Shown piece after piece: positions 19,942-29,822 of a DNA stretch of 64,000 bases. The stretch is from Longimicrobiales bacterium (GTDB lineage: Bacteria; Gemmatimonadota; Gemmatimonadetes; Longimicrobiales; Gaopeijiaceae): assembly GCA_028279425.1 (NCBI GenBank), contig JANQNV010000001.1, forward strand, positions 1 through 64,000. The letters are read 5' to 3'. The position numbers and the translations under genes are program-made. Below the pieces are notes generated by a model, which was given only the letters and a program-made list of their open reading frames with translations, was not told the DNA's origin and did not search any database. Numbering within the stretch: the first letter of the stretch is position 1; every line of letters starts with the position of its first letter.

Positions 19942-21900
19942 ATGGCCAACCCAGGCCCCACGTCCGGCTTCGGTCGCTTTTTCGCCGAACTGCGGCGTCG
20001 CCACGTCGTGCGTGTGGCGATCGCCTACGGGGCCGTGGGATTCGTCGCCCTCCAGGCCGCCGAGATCGTGCTGCCGGCGTTCCTCCCGGGCTTCGAGGCC
20101 GACGCGGCCCTTCGTGTGGTGGTCGTGGCCTTCCTCGTGTTGTTTCCGATCGTGGTCGCGCTCGCGTGGGTCTATGAGATCACGCCCCAGGGTGTCCGGG
20201 CCATGGAGGCGCTGGATGCCGAGGCAGGGAGACCCCCCACCGGGAGTCTCGTGCCCCGCCTGGCGCTGCTCGGATTCACGGTGCTCGCGGCGGGCAGCGC
20301 CGGCATGTGGTGGTATCGCACGGATGCGGCGGCCCTCGAGCAGATGGAGCAGCGCCGGGCCGCCCGATCCTCACCCTTCGTGGCGGCGGCGACCACCGAT
20401 GCGAGTGGTCCGATCCGGTCGCTTGCGGTGCTTCCCCTCGAGGACTACTCCGACGAGGCCGAGGGGGCGTACTTCGCCGCGGGCATGCACGAGGCGCTGA
20501 TCTCGCAGCTCTCTCAACTCGGATCGTTTCGTGTGATCTCACGAACCTCGACGGAGGGGTACCGCACCGAGGGCAAATCGCTGCCTCAGATCGGGTCGGA
20601 GCTCGGTGTCGACGCGATCGTCGAGGGCTCGGTCCTGCGGGCCGACGGAAGGGTGCGGATCACGGTCCAGCTGATCCACGCCGCCTCCGACAGCCACCTG
20701 TGGGCGAGCGACTACGAGCGCGAGCTCGAAGACGTGATCGGATTGCAGCGGGAGGTCGCGACGGCGATCGCTTCGGAGATCGACTCGCAGCTGGGCGATG
20801 ACACTGCTCCCGCCCCGTCGGAGGTGGCCGAGGCGGTATCTGTCGAGTCGGCGGCCCCGGTGGCCCCCGAGGTGCAGGACTTCGTGATGCGCGGGCGTTT
20901 CGCCCTTCGGGGCGCCGGGGACTCCGCCGCCGACGAGGCCGAGCGCTACTTCGAGGAGGCGCTCAGCCTGGACTCGACCTTCGTACCGGCGTTGACGGGA
21001 CTCGCCGGCGCCCGCCTCGTGCACGGCCTCGAGATCGAAGGTCCCGAGGCGCTCCGCGAGCTGAGCGAGGCGCGAGCGATCGCAGCCCGGGCCGTCGCCG
21101 CCGACTCGGCGTCGGTCGAGGCTCAGGAGATTCTCGTGTCGACCGAGGAGGCCCTCGCGGAGTTCGCCGTGCGGATCGCCCAGGCGTCCGAGGCCCAGGG
21201 TGGGGTCGTCCGGGTCGACGGCGATTCGGTGGTGGTCCTCGCCCTCGGTGACACCGCCCGCCTTTCGGTGCGCGGCGACTTCCTCTCGTCGGCCACGGAG
21301 CTGGGCCGGTTCGTTCAGACCGAGCTGGCGTCGCGCCGTTCAGGGCGGACCAGCGAAGAAGACGAGCTCCGCTCGATCGGCCGCCTCGAACTCGCCGGCC
21401 GCCAGGATCAGGCCTTGGCTCGCGCCCTCGCCGCCGTCGAGAGGTTCCCGGAGTCCGGTCGCCTCTGGGACGCCGCCGAGCGGCTCAGCGTGTCGACCGG
21501 AGGCCTGGGTGAGGTCGTGGGACTACGGCGGGATCGGGTCGACGCTCTGGGTGCCGAGGCGGGGCCGGATCTGGACGGCCTGGAGGCACGGGTCGATGCC
21601 GAGGGTGTGGAGGGGTACTGGCGCTGGAAGATCGAAGAGCTCGACGCCCGGGAGCAGGCCGGTTTGCCGGTGTCTCTCGTCGATCGCGCGGCGGCCCATT
21701 CGGCCATCGGCAACGTCGATCCGGCGATCGACCTGCTGGAGGAGTCGCTCCAGCAGCGCGACCCGCGCCTCATCTCCCTGCGCACCGACCCCGTCTGGGA
21801 TCCGTTGCGCTCTCACGAGCGCTTCCAGGGCCTTCTCCGGTCCCTCTCCCCGAGAGGGCGTCGACCCTCGCTCCCGTCGCGTCCGGTCGGCCGGAACTGA
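19942..21900 (+). CDS. Membrane-anchored adenylate-cyclase/TolB-like N-domain protein with C-terminal repeat region
   Basis: TM segments; IRSLAVLPLEDYSDEAEGAYFAAGMHEALISQLSQLGSFRVISRTS...GVDAIVEGSVLRADGRVRITVQLIHA. Confidence 0.75.
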   Translation: MANPGPTSGFGRFFAELRRRHVVRVAIAYGAVGFVALQAAEIVLPAFLPGFEADAALRVVVVAFLVLFPIVVALAWVYEITPQGVRAMEALDAEAGRPPTGSLVPRLALLGFTVLAAGSAGMWWYRTDAAALEQMEQRRAARSSPFVAAATTDASGPIRSLAVLPLEDYSDEAEGAYFAAGMHEALISQLSQLGSFRVISRTSTEGYRTEGKSLPQIGSELGVDAIVEGSVLRADGRVRITVQLIHAASDSHLWASDYERELEDVIGLQREVATAIASEIDSQLGDDTAPAPSEVAEAVSVESAAPVAPEVQDFVMRGRFALRGAGDSAADEAERYFEEALSLDSTFVPALTGLAGARLVHGLEIEGPEALRELSEARAIAARAVAADSASVEAQEILVSTEEALAEFAVRIAQASEAQGGVVRVDGDSVVVLALGDTARLSVRGDFLSSATELGRFVQTELASRRSGRTSEEDELRSIGRLELAGRQDQALARALAAVERFPESGRLWDAAERLSVSTGGLGEVVGLRRDRVDALGAEAGPDLDGLEARVDAEGVEGYWRWKIEELDAREQAGLPVSLVDRAAAHSAIGNVDPAIDLLEESLQQRDPRLISLRTDPVWDPLRSHERFQGLLRSLSPRGRRPSLPSRPVGRN

Positions 21901-22082
21901 CCCCGGGTCGGCTCGACCCGAAACCCCGGGCGGATACCCTCGTGTCAGAGTTGCTGGCAGGGGCCCTCAGGCGCTAATTTACGCGGGTTTTCGCCCCCTT
22001 GGGCCGAAGCCTCGAACCCCTCTCGTAGGGACCCTCTCCGGGGGCGCCTGCCCGCGCCTCCTCAGCCACGAAAGGACTCGGG

Positions 22083-24674
22083 ATGGCCGACGAATTCGAG
22101 AACCCCGAAGACGACCAGCGACCGGCCGATGACGGAGGCGACCAGCGGGTGCTGACCCGCCTCCTCGAAGATGAGATGCGGGAGTCGTTCATCGACTACT
22201 CGATGAGCGTCATCGTCCAGCGAGCGCTGCCGGATGTGCGAGACGGGCTCAAGCCGGTCCACCGGCGGATCCTCTACGCGATGTCCGAGCTGTCGCTCAC
22301 GCCGGGTCGCCCGTACAAGAAGAGTGCGACGGTCGTGGGTGACGTGCTGGGCAAGTACCACCCCCACGGGGATTCGGCCGTCTACGACTCGATGGTCCGG
22401 ATGGTACAGGACTTCTCGCTCCGGTATCCGCTCGTGGACGGGCAGGGCAACTTCGGGTCCATCGACGGTGACTCGGCCGCCGCCTACCGGTACACCGAGG
22501 CGCGACTCACCTCTCTGGCCACCGAGCTTCTCGACGACATCGACAAGAACACCGTCGACTACGTCCCCAACTTCGATGGCCAGAAGGAGGAGCCCACCGT
22601 ACTCCCTGCCAAGGTGCCGAACCTCCTCATCAACGGGTCGAGCGGCATCGCGGTGGGGATGGCGACGAACATCCCGCCCCACAACCTGCGCGAGGTGGTG
22701 GACGCCTGTTTGGCGTTGATCGCCGATCCCGAGCTGCCTCAGGAAGACCTCGAAGCGATCGTGAAGGGCCCGGACTTCCCGACCGGAGGGTCGATCTGCG
22801 GCCGCGACGGCATCCTCGATGCCTACCGCACCGGCCGCGGTCGGGTAGTCATGCGTGCGAACACGCACATCGAGGAGACGGAGCGGGGCGAGCGGATCAT
22901 CGTGACCGAGCTCCCCTTCATGGTGAACAAGGCCCGCCTGGTCGAGCAGATCGCGCAACTCGTCCGCGACAAGAAGCTCGACGGCATCCGCGATCTGCGC
23001 GATGAGTCGGACCGGGACGGCATGCGCATCGTGATCGAGCTGAAGCGCGAGGCGGTGCCGTACGTGGTGCTCAATCGGCTGTTCAAGCACACGCAGATGC
23101 AGTCCACCTTCGGCACGATTCTGCTGGCGCTGGTCGACGGCGTGCCGAGGGTTCTGACGTTGCGTCAGATCCTGAACTACTTCCTCGAGCACCGGCACGA
23201 GGTCGTCGTTCGGCGCACCGAGTTCGATCTGGCGAAGGCCAAGGACCGCGAGCACATCCTCGAAGGTCTGACCATCGCGGTCGACAACATCGACGAGGTG
23301 ATTCGGATCATCCGCGGCTCGCGGGATACCGACACCGCGTCGGCCGCGCTGCAGGACACCTTCGACCTGAGCGAGCGGCAGGCGAAGGCCATTCTGGACA
23401 TGCGGCTCGCCCGGCTCACGGGCCTCGAAATGGAGAAGCTCGAAGCGGAGCTGGCCGAGGTCCGGGCCACGATCGCCGAGCTGGAGGCGATCCTCGCGTC
23501 ACGCGACAAGCGGATGTCGATCATCGGCGACGAGCTCCGCGATCTCGCCGCGCGTCACGGCGACGACCGGCGTACCGAGATCACCGCAGCCGTGGGCGAC
23601 TTCAACATGGAGGATCTGATCCCGGACGACGACATGGTCATCACCGTGTCGCGCCAGGGATACCTGAAGCGTCAGTCGGTCGACACCTATCGCGCTCAGA
23701 AGCGGGGTGGCCGCGGGCTCCGGGGCATGACGACCAAAGACGAGGACTGGATCGAGCACATCTTCTCGGCCTCGGCGCACGACACCCTCATGGTCTTCAC
23801 GCGGCAGGGGCAGTGCTACTGGCTGAAAGTCTGGCAGATTCCCGAGGGGAGTCGCCAGGCCAAGGGACGCCCGATCGTGAATCTGGTCAGCATGCGGACC
23901 GACGAAGACCTCGCCGCCGTCGTCCCCGTGCGCGAGTTCTCGGAAGACAAGTTCCTTCTGTTTGCCACGCGCCAGGGCAAGATCAAGAAGACGGCACTGT
24001 CGGCGTACGGCAACATTCGTGTGGTCGGTCTCAACGCCATCAACATTCGAGAGGGCGACACGCTGATCGACGTACAGATCGTCGATCCGGAGACGCAGAT
24101 TCTGCTGGCCACCCGAGCGGGAATGGCGATCCGTTTCCCGGAGAGCGATGCGCGGCCGATGGGCCGGGCGACCGAAGGGGTGCGAGGGGTCAACCTGCGG
24201 GGCGACGACGAGGTGATCGGGATGGTCGTCACGCGCGAGGACGCCAACCTCCTGGTGGTGACCGAAAAGGGTATGGGCAAACGCACCGAGGTGGATGCCT
24301 ACCGTCTGCAGGGGCGGGGTGGCTACGGCGTCATCAATGTGAAGGTCACCGACAAGACGGGCGAGGTCGTCGCCGTGAAGGCCGTCACCGACGACGAGCA
24401 ACTCATGGTCATCACCCGCAACGGGGTGGTGAACCGCCAGGCCGTTTCGGAGATCCGCACGATCGGCCGGGCCACCCAGGGGGTGCGACTGATCAACCTC
24501 GACAGCGGCGACGTCGTGGTCGACGTGGCCAGGGTCGTGGTGGACGACGAAGAGACCGATGAAGCCGACGCGGCCCTCGACGCCGACGGCGAGATCGAGG
24601 CGTCGGAGAACGGCGACGCGGGGTCCGATACGATGGAGGGCGACGAGCCCACGGAGGAGGAGGCTCCGGAGTGA
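22083..24674 (+). CDS. gyrA: DNA gyrase subunit A
   Basis: 863 aa; [32 protein letters not shown]...[41 protein letters not shown]-terminal beta-pinwheel with RGGRGLRGM. Confidence 0.97.
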   Translation: MADEFENPEDDQRPADDGGDQRVLTRLLEDEMRESFIDYSMSVIVQRALPDVRDGLKPVHRRILYAMSELSLTPGRPYKKSATVVGDVLGKYHPHGDSAVYDSMVRMVQDFSLRYPLVDGQGNFGSIDGDSAAAYRYTEARLTSLATELLDDIDKNTVDYVPNFDGQKEEPTVLPAKVPNLLINGSSGIAVGMATNIPPHNLREVVDACLALIADPELPQEDLEAIVKGPDFPTGGSICGRDGILDAYRTGRGRVVMRANTHIEETERGERIIVTELPFMVNKARLVEQIAQLVRDKKLDGIRDLRDESDRDGMRIVIELKREAVPYVVLNRLFKHTQMQSTFGTILLALVDGVPRVLTLRQILNYFLEHRHEVVVRRTEFDLAKAKDREHILEGLTIAVDNIDEVIRIIRGSRDTDTASAALQDTFDLSERQAKAILDMRLARLTGLEMEKLEAELAEVRATIAELEAILASRDKRMSIIGDELRDLAARHGDDRRTEITAAVGDFNMEDLIPDDDMVITVSRQGYLKRQSVDTYRAQKRGGRGLRGMTTKDEDWIEHIFSASAHDTLMVFTRQGQCYWLKVWQIPEGSRQAKGRPIVNLVSMRTDEDLAAVVPVREFSEDKFLLFATRQGKIKKTALSAYGNIRVVGLNAINIREGDTLIDVQIVDPETQILLATRAGMAIRFPESDARPMGRATEGVRGVNLRGDDEVIGMVVTREDANLLVVTEKGMGKRTEVDAYRLQGRGGYGVINVKVTDKTGEVVAVKAVTDDEQLMVITRNGVVNRQAVSEIRTIGRATQGVRLINLDSGDVVVDVARVVVDDEETDEADAALDADGEIEASENGDAGSDTMEGDEPTEEEAPE

Positions 24675-25642
24675 CGGTCGACGTCGCGCCCCTGGTCACC
24701 CTCGCCGAGATTCGCGAGGCGGCCCGACGGATTCGAGGGCGGGTCGTTCGGACGCCGCTGCTCGACTCTCCCGAGCTGGCCGCGGAGACCGGAGCGGCCG
24801 GGGTATGGCTGAAGTGTGAGAACCTCCAGCGCGCGGGAGCCTTCAAGGCTCGCGGGGGGCTCAACTACGTATCTCAGCTGCCGCCCGACGAGCGCGAGCG
24901 GGGCATCATCACCTACTCGTCCGGCAATCACGCGCAGGCGGTCGCACTCGCCGCACAGGTGCACGGCGTGCGCTCCGTCGTGGTGATGCCCACGACGGCC
25001 CCGAGCGTGAAGGTCGAAGGAGCCAAGCGGCTCGGGGCCGAGGTCCATTTCGAGGGCACGACGTCACTCGAGCGCAAGCGCAGAGCCGAGGAGATCGCCG
25101 AGGCGGAGGGGCTCGCCATGGTGCCCCCCTTCGACGATCCCCTCATCATCGCCGGCCAGGGCACCGTTGGGCTGGAGATCTACGAGGATTGCCCCGACGT
25201 CGACGTCGCGCTCGTCCCGGTCGGTGGCGGCGGGATCGCCTCGGGCGTCGCGGCGGCGCTACGACGCCTCCGTCCGAAGGCGCAGATCGTCGGCGTCGAG
25301 CCCGTGGGTGGGGCGTCGATGCGGACGGCCCTCGAAGCGGGAGGGCCCGTCACCCTCGAGTCCACTGGATCCATCGCCGACGGCCTCCTACCGGTCCGCG
25401 CAGGAGACCTGACCTGGAAGCACATCGATGCGCTCGCCGACGGGGTCGTGACCGTCAGCGACGCCGCGATCCGCGAGGCCACGCGCTTCCTGCTCCACCG
25501 CCACCGTCTCGTGGTCGAGTATTCGGGGGCCGCCACCGTGGCGGCGCTTCAGTCCGGCGCCGTGGACGTGTCCGAGCGGAACGTCGTCGCCGTGCTCAGC
25601 GGTGGGAACCTCGACCCTTCGTTCCTCGCTGATCTGACGTGA
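24671..25642 (+). CDS. Threonine/serine dehydratase (threonine ammonia-lyase-like)
   Basis: [41 protein letters not shown]...[14 protein letters not shown]...[13 protein letters not shown]. Confidence 0.9.
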   Translation: MTVDVAPLVTLAEIREAARRIRGRVVRTPLLDSPELAAETGAAGVWLKCENLQRAGAFKARGGLNYVSQLPPDERERGIITYSSGNHAQAVALAAQVHGVRSVVVMPTTAPSVKVEGAKRLGAEVHFEGTTSLERKRRAEEIAEAEGLAMVPPFDDPLIIAGQGTVGLEIYEDCPDVDVALVPVGGGGIASGVAAALRRLRPKAQIVGVEPVGGASMRTALEAGGPVTLESTGSIADGLLPVRAGDLTWKHIDALADGVVTVSDAAIREATRFLLHRHRLVVEYSGAATVAALQSGAVDVSERNVVAVLSGGNLDPSFLADLT

Positions 25643-26970
25643 CCGACAGCGCCGGTAGGGCCAGGAAGGCCGTGACCGGCATGCTTCGCCGACTGGTGCG
25701 TCTGGCCGCGGTTCTCGTCGCCGTGTACGCGGTCCTGGGCTTCTTCTCGGCTCGACTGGCGCCGGCTCCACCGTCGTGGCTCGCGCTCGAGCTGGACGCA
25801 CCGAATTCCGGCGACGTGGCTGGCGCCGAGGTCCGCGTGTCGAAGCTCGACGCCACGCGCCCCGAAATCCAGAGCTGGGTCGAGGGGCGGGGGGTCGAGC
25901 TTCTCGGCGCCGTGTCGGTGCACTCCGGTCGGTCGCACGACGCCGAGGGGACGTTCGAAGAGGTGGCCGAGGCCGCGCTCGGTGCCGACCTGGACTTCGT
26001 GATTCTCGGCGATCACCCGGGGGACTGGCTCGACGAGCCCGGGGCCCTCGACCCGGTCGTGGTCGATTCGACCGTCCTGGTCCCGGGCCAGGAGATGGTC
26101 ATCCCTCTGCTCGGCCGGGTTCTCGTGGTCGGTCTCGAAGCCGATACGATCGTACGCCGTTGGGAGGGCGAGGTCGCCGATTTGTCGGCTCGGGTGAGCG
26201 CCGTCGACGGCTTCATCTCCGTCGTTCACGCGAGGAGCCCCCGCGGGCGGGAGCGGTGGCACGCCGGGGTCGATGCGCCCGGGATTCACGCGTGGGAGGC
26301 GATCGACATGTCGGAGGTCGCGCGACTGCGGCTGGCCGACCGCTGGGCGCCCTACCACATCGTGTCGTTTCTCGCGGGGCTGGCCACGGGCACGTCGCAC
26401 CGGCCTGTGCTGCGCCTGAATCGAGAGGGCCCGTCTGTACCGGGTCTGCTGGCCTACGACAGCGCGCGCAGCCGCAGCCCGCTGACCATGACGGTCGCGC
26501 TGAATCACCACCCCAAGGCGCGGATCGCCGGGCGTCTCGTGCCCAGCTATTCGGCGTTCTTCCGTACCTTCACCAATCATGTGCTGGTGGACGAGGCGCC
26601 GGGCGCGGATCCGTCGGTGGCACGCGACGTGGTGCTCGATGGGCTCAAGAGCAACCGGGTGTTCGTATCGCTGGGTCGTGCCGACGCGGCGCGTGGATTC
26701 GACTTCCGCCCGCTGCCGAGTGCCGATGGGGCGACTCGTCTGGGGCTCCGCCTTCCGCCGGACGCCGGCGGTGCGCTCGCGGTCCGCCTCCTCCGCGACG
26801 GCGAGGAGGTCGGGTGGCTGAAGGCGCGCCCGGGCGACGTGCTGTCGGTCGAAGGCCGGGGTGTGGGCGTCTACCGGGCCGAGGTGTATCGCGCGGGGAT
26901 CCCTCTGGGCCCCTGGCGGTATGGGATGAGCCTCTGGATCCTCTCCAACCCCGTCGAGATCGGACGGTGA
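25639..26970 (+). CDS. Membrane-anchored PHP-domain-like protein
   Basis: N-terminal TM; VSVHSGRSHDAEGTFEEVAEAALGADLDFVILGDHPG resembles PHP phosphoesterase motifs. Confidence 0.6.
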   Translation: MTDSAGRARKAVTGMLRRLVRLAAVLVAVYAVLGFFSARLAPAPPSWLALELDAPNSGDVAGAEVRVSKLDATRPEIQSWVEGRGVELLGAVSVHSGRSHDAEGTFEEVAEAALGADLDFVILGDHPGDWLDEPGALDPVVVDSTVLVPGQEMVIPLLGRVLVVGLEADTIVRRWEGEVADLSARVSAVDGFISVVHARSPRGRERWHAGVDAPGIHAWEAIDMSEVARLRLADRWAPYHIVSFLAGLATGTSHRPVLRLNREGPSVPGLLAYDSARSRSPLTMTVALNHHPKARIAGRLVPSYSAFFRTFTNHVLVDEAPGADPSVARDVVLDGLKSNRVFVSLGRADAARGFDFRPLPSADGATRLGLRLPPDAGGALAVRLLRDGEEVGWLKARPGDVLSVEGRGVGVYRAEVYRAGIPLGPWRYGMSLWILSNPVEIGR

Positions 26971-26974
26971 CTCC

Positions 26975-27661
26975 ATGCGGGACCTCCTGCTCTTCGACAT
27001 CGACGGAACTCTCGTAGCCGGAGGCCCGGCCAAGGAGGCCTTTCACCTCGGCCTGTTGGAGGTGTTCGGAACCGCGGGCGACATCGACGGCCACGATTTT
27101 TCGGGCAAGACGGACCCGCAGATCGCGCGCGAGCTGCTCGTGGGGGCGGGGCTCGACGACGAGGGCGTCGACCAGGGGCTTCCCGACCTGTTCCGCGTTT
27201 ACCTCAGGGAACTCGAACGCCGACTCCCCTCGGATCCCGTGCGGGTCCTGCCCGGGGTCCCGCGTCTTCTCTCGGCACTGGCCGGCCTCGACCACGTCGC
27301 CCTGGGGCTCGTGACGGGCAACATCGCCGGAGGGGCCGATCTCAAGCTCGGGTCGGCCGGGCTCCGCGCCCCGTTCGAGGTAGGAGGGTTCGGGTCCGAC
27401 CACGAAGAACGAAACGAACTCCCGCCCGTGGCGGTCGGGCGCGCGGTCGAGAGGTGGGCGGTCGAGTTCGATGCGGAGCGAACCTGGATCATCGGCGATA
27501 CCCCTCGCGACGTGCAGTGCGCCCACGCACACGGCCTTCGCACGATGGCGGTGGCAACGGGGCGCTTTTCGTCGAGCGAGTTGTCCGAGGCGGGGGCGGA
27601 AATCGTGCTCGACTCCCTCGAAGACTCTCTTGCCGTGGCGGAGCTGCTCACGACCGCGTGA
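26975..27661 (+). CDS. HAD-superfamily hydrolase (phosphoglycolate phosphatase-like)
   Basis: LLLFDIDGTLVAGGPAKEAF...VTGNIAGGADLKL...IIGDTPRDVQCAHAHGLRTMAVATG. Confidence 0.88.
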   Translation: MRDLLLFDIDGTLVAGGPAKEAFHLGLLEVFGTAGDIDGHDFSGKTDPQIARELLVGAGLDDEGVDQGLPDLFRVYLRELERRLPSDPVRVLPGVPRLLSALAGLDHVALGLVTGNIAGGADLKLGSAGLRAPFEVGGFGSDHEERNELPPVAVGRAVERWAVEFDAERTWIIGDTPRDVQCAHAHGLRTMAVATGRFSSSELSEAGAEIVLDSLEDSLAVAELLTTA

Positions 27662-27815
27662 CGGGCGGGGCGCCTCCGCGCGACCACCTCAGCGAAAGGT
27701 ATCCCGTAACCCGTCCTCACCGTCGGGTCCGGGTGGTCGGCGCTTGCATCCCGTTCGGGTGCGTGTAAGCTCCTTTGTAGGTGATTCCGATTCCGCCGTA
27801 GAGGAGTGGCTCGAG

Positions 27816-28187
27816 ATGATCAAGCAGACCCTGCTCTCACTTGCTCTCCTCTCGCTTCCGTGCTGGAACGGCGCCGCCGCCCAGGGGCCCGATGGGATGG
27901 GGGATGGCCTCTCGGAGGAGACGCCTTCGATCGTACGGGCGGTAGCTGACCCATTCGCCCCCTTCGGGCGACCCGCCACGCGAGCCAGCGCAGCCGCGCC
28001 GGTCTTCCAGGTCGAAGAGTCCGACCGGTCGGGCAACTTCTGGATCGGTGCAGCCGTCGGGGCCTTCGCCGGTCTCGCATACGGAGAGAGCGACCCGGCG
28101 ACCAGAGGAGTAGCCGCGCTCCACCTGTGGATCCCACTCGGGGCCTTGATGGGCGGCCTTCTGTTCACCGCCATGGGCATCGGATGA
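27816..28187 (+). CDS. Small secreted/membrane hypothetical protein
   Basis: 124 codons; N-terminal signal peptide MIKQTLLSLALLSLPCWNGAAAQ, C-terminal glycine-rich TM segments. Confidence 0.5.
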   Translation: MIKQTLLSLALLSLPCWNGAAAQGPDGMGDGLSEETPSIVRAVADPFAPFGRPATRASAAAPVFQVEESDRSGNFWIGAAVGAFAGLAYGESDPATRGVAALHLWIPLGALMGGLLFTAMGIG

Positions 28188-28343
28188 TCCCCGGCGTCTC
28201 TCGCCCGCTGCGATTCGGGCGTGTTCGGCCTCGGCATCGCGTCCGGCCTCGACTTCCTTGATCCGCCCTGCGGCCGTGGGCATCTTTGGGCTTCCCCCCG
28301 GGCCGTGCCCGGAGATCGCGAGGCGGTACACTGGAGGTCGGGT

Positions 28344-29081
28344 ATGAACGGCAAGGTGATCGGAGTCATCGTGGGACTGGCGGTGCTGGGCGCCGTTCTG
28401 TTCAGCCTGCGATCGAGCATGGGAACGAGCGAGATGGCCACTGCCCCCATCGAACTCGACATCGCCGACATGAATCAGCTCGCGAGCATGGCGCCTGGTG
28501 TGCACCGCGGCAACGACGACGCGCCGATCACGATCCTCGAGTTCGCCGACTTCCAGTGCCCGGGCTGCATGGCCTTCGCCGGCACGGTGAAGCCCCAGCT
28601 CGACGTCGGCTACATCGACACCGGTGCCGTGAAGTTCTCGTTCTACGACTTCCCGTTGACCTCGATTCACCCCCACGCCTTCCTGGCGGCGAGAGCCGGG
28701 CGTTGCGCTGAAGATCAGGGGCTGTTCTGGGAGTACCACGATGAGCTCTTCCGAAACCAGAGCTCCTGGTCGTTTTCGGCCTCCCCGCCCGTGGGCGCCT
28801 TCGAGGACTACGCGGCCGCCGTGGGCGCCGATCAACGTGCCTTCGGTCAGTGCCTGCGCTCCGATCGATTCGCCGATGTGGTCACGGCCAACATTCAGCT
28901 CGGCCAGGGCCTCGGGGTGACGGGCACGCCCACCGTGCTGGTGACGCGGGGCGAAGGGGAGGTGCATCAGGTGCAGGCCCCGACGATTCCCGAAATGTTC
29001 ACCGAGATCCAGCGACTGGTGGCCGAACTCCAGGGCGAGATCGCGGGTGAGACGGCCGAAGCGACGGGAGACGCGGGGTGA
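28344..29081 (+). CDS. DsbA-family thioredoxin-fold protein
   Basis: Membrane anchor; APITILEFADFQCPGCMAFAGTVKPQL (CPGC), TGTPTVLV. Confidence 0.88.
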   Translation: MNGKVIGVIVGLAVLGAVLFSLRSSMGTSEMATAPIELDIADMNQLASMAPGVHRGNDDAPITILEFADFQCPGCMAFAGTVKPQLDVGYIDTGAVKFSFYDFPLTSIHPHAFLAARAGRCAEDQGLFWEYHDELFRNQSSWSFSASPPVGAFEDYAAAVGADQRAFGQCLRSDRFADVVTANIQLGQGLGVTGTPTVLVTRGEGEVHQVQAPTIPEMFTEIQRLVAELQGEIAGETAEATGDAG

Positions 29082-29263
29082 AAATCCGTCTGCTCTTCGT
29101 CGACGACGGGAATTATCACCACGAAGAAATCGAGTTGCCCGGCGGTTCTCTCGGCGACTATGACCGCTTGATCGACGGGTTGCGCGAAGACCCCGGCGTG
29201 CTGCGCCAGCTTTTTCTGGACGTGGAGCGTCTCTGCGCGGCCTGGGTCGTCGACGACGACTGA
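29078..29263 (+). CDS. Small hypothetical acidic protein (61 aa)
   Basis: MKIRLLFVDDGNYHHEEIELPGGSLGDYDRLIDGLREDPGVLRQLFLDVERLCAAWVVDDD; GTGA overlap with upstream CDS. Confidence 0.5.
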   Translation: MKIRLLFVDDGNYHHEEIELPGGSLGDYDRLIDGLREDPGVLRQLFLDVERLCAAWVVDDD

Positions 29264-29282
29264 GCGTCTCAGGACGCCGCGT

Positions 29283-29822
29283 TCAACGTCCTTCCACCGC
29301 CTGCTCCGCCCGCGTCAGCGTCCACTCCGAGACGATGGGCGGGGGCCATGATCCACGCCGTGCGTCGGCCATGATCCGCCGTGCTTCGGCGTCGGCCCGT
29401 CTGGCCGTCCCGTCGTCGAGGTCGCCTCGCTGACGCGCCTGTTCCCACTCGTCGTGGTCGAGCAGAGTCGGTGGCCCCCCCGGTGGGCACCACACGTCCA
29501 GGAAGAGGTCGGTGGTGGACCACTCGACGGGTACCCCGAGCCGAATCTCCACCGGCGTGAGCACATTGGCGTACACGCCGGTGAAGCGGCCCTCGGCGGT
29601 GTGAAAGCGGCCGATGTCGTGCCAGACACCTGGGAAGGTGAACCATACGGCGGGCGCGCCCGGCTCCAGGATCGGCACGCCGGCAACCTCGAGCGGGCCC
29701 GCGAGCGGCGTAGACGGCTGGAAGGAGACCTTCACATCGGGCGTGTCGAGCAGCAGATGCTGATCGTAGATCACGACCCGCTCGGGGAGACGACGGTAGT
29801 GGATCCGGAGCGGGATGCTCAC
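29283..29822 (-). CDS. DUF402-family protein
   Basis: LPERVVIYDQHLLLDTPDVKVSFQPSTP...AVWFTFPGVWHDIGRFHTAEGRFTGVYANVLTPVE...LDVWCPPGG.P.LLDHDEWEQA. Confidence 0.75.
   Translation of the reverse strand: MSIPLRIHYRRLPERVVIYDQHLLLDTPDVKVSFQPSTPLAGPLEVAGVPILEPGAPAVWFTFPGVWHDIGRFHTAEGRFTGVYANVLTPVEIRLGVPVEWSTTDLFLDVWCPPGGPPTLLDHDEWEQARQRGDLDDGTARRADAEARRIMADARRGSWPPPIVSEWTLTRAEQAVEGR

Noticed and set aside
21903-21919. CGGGTCG-gct-CGACCCG hairpin after the TolB-like gene
   Set aside because: No U-tract; possible Rho-independent-like stem but too weak to call.
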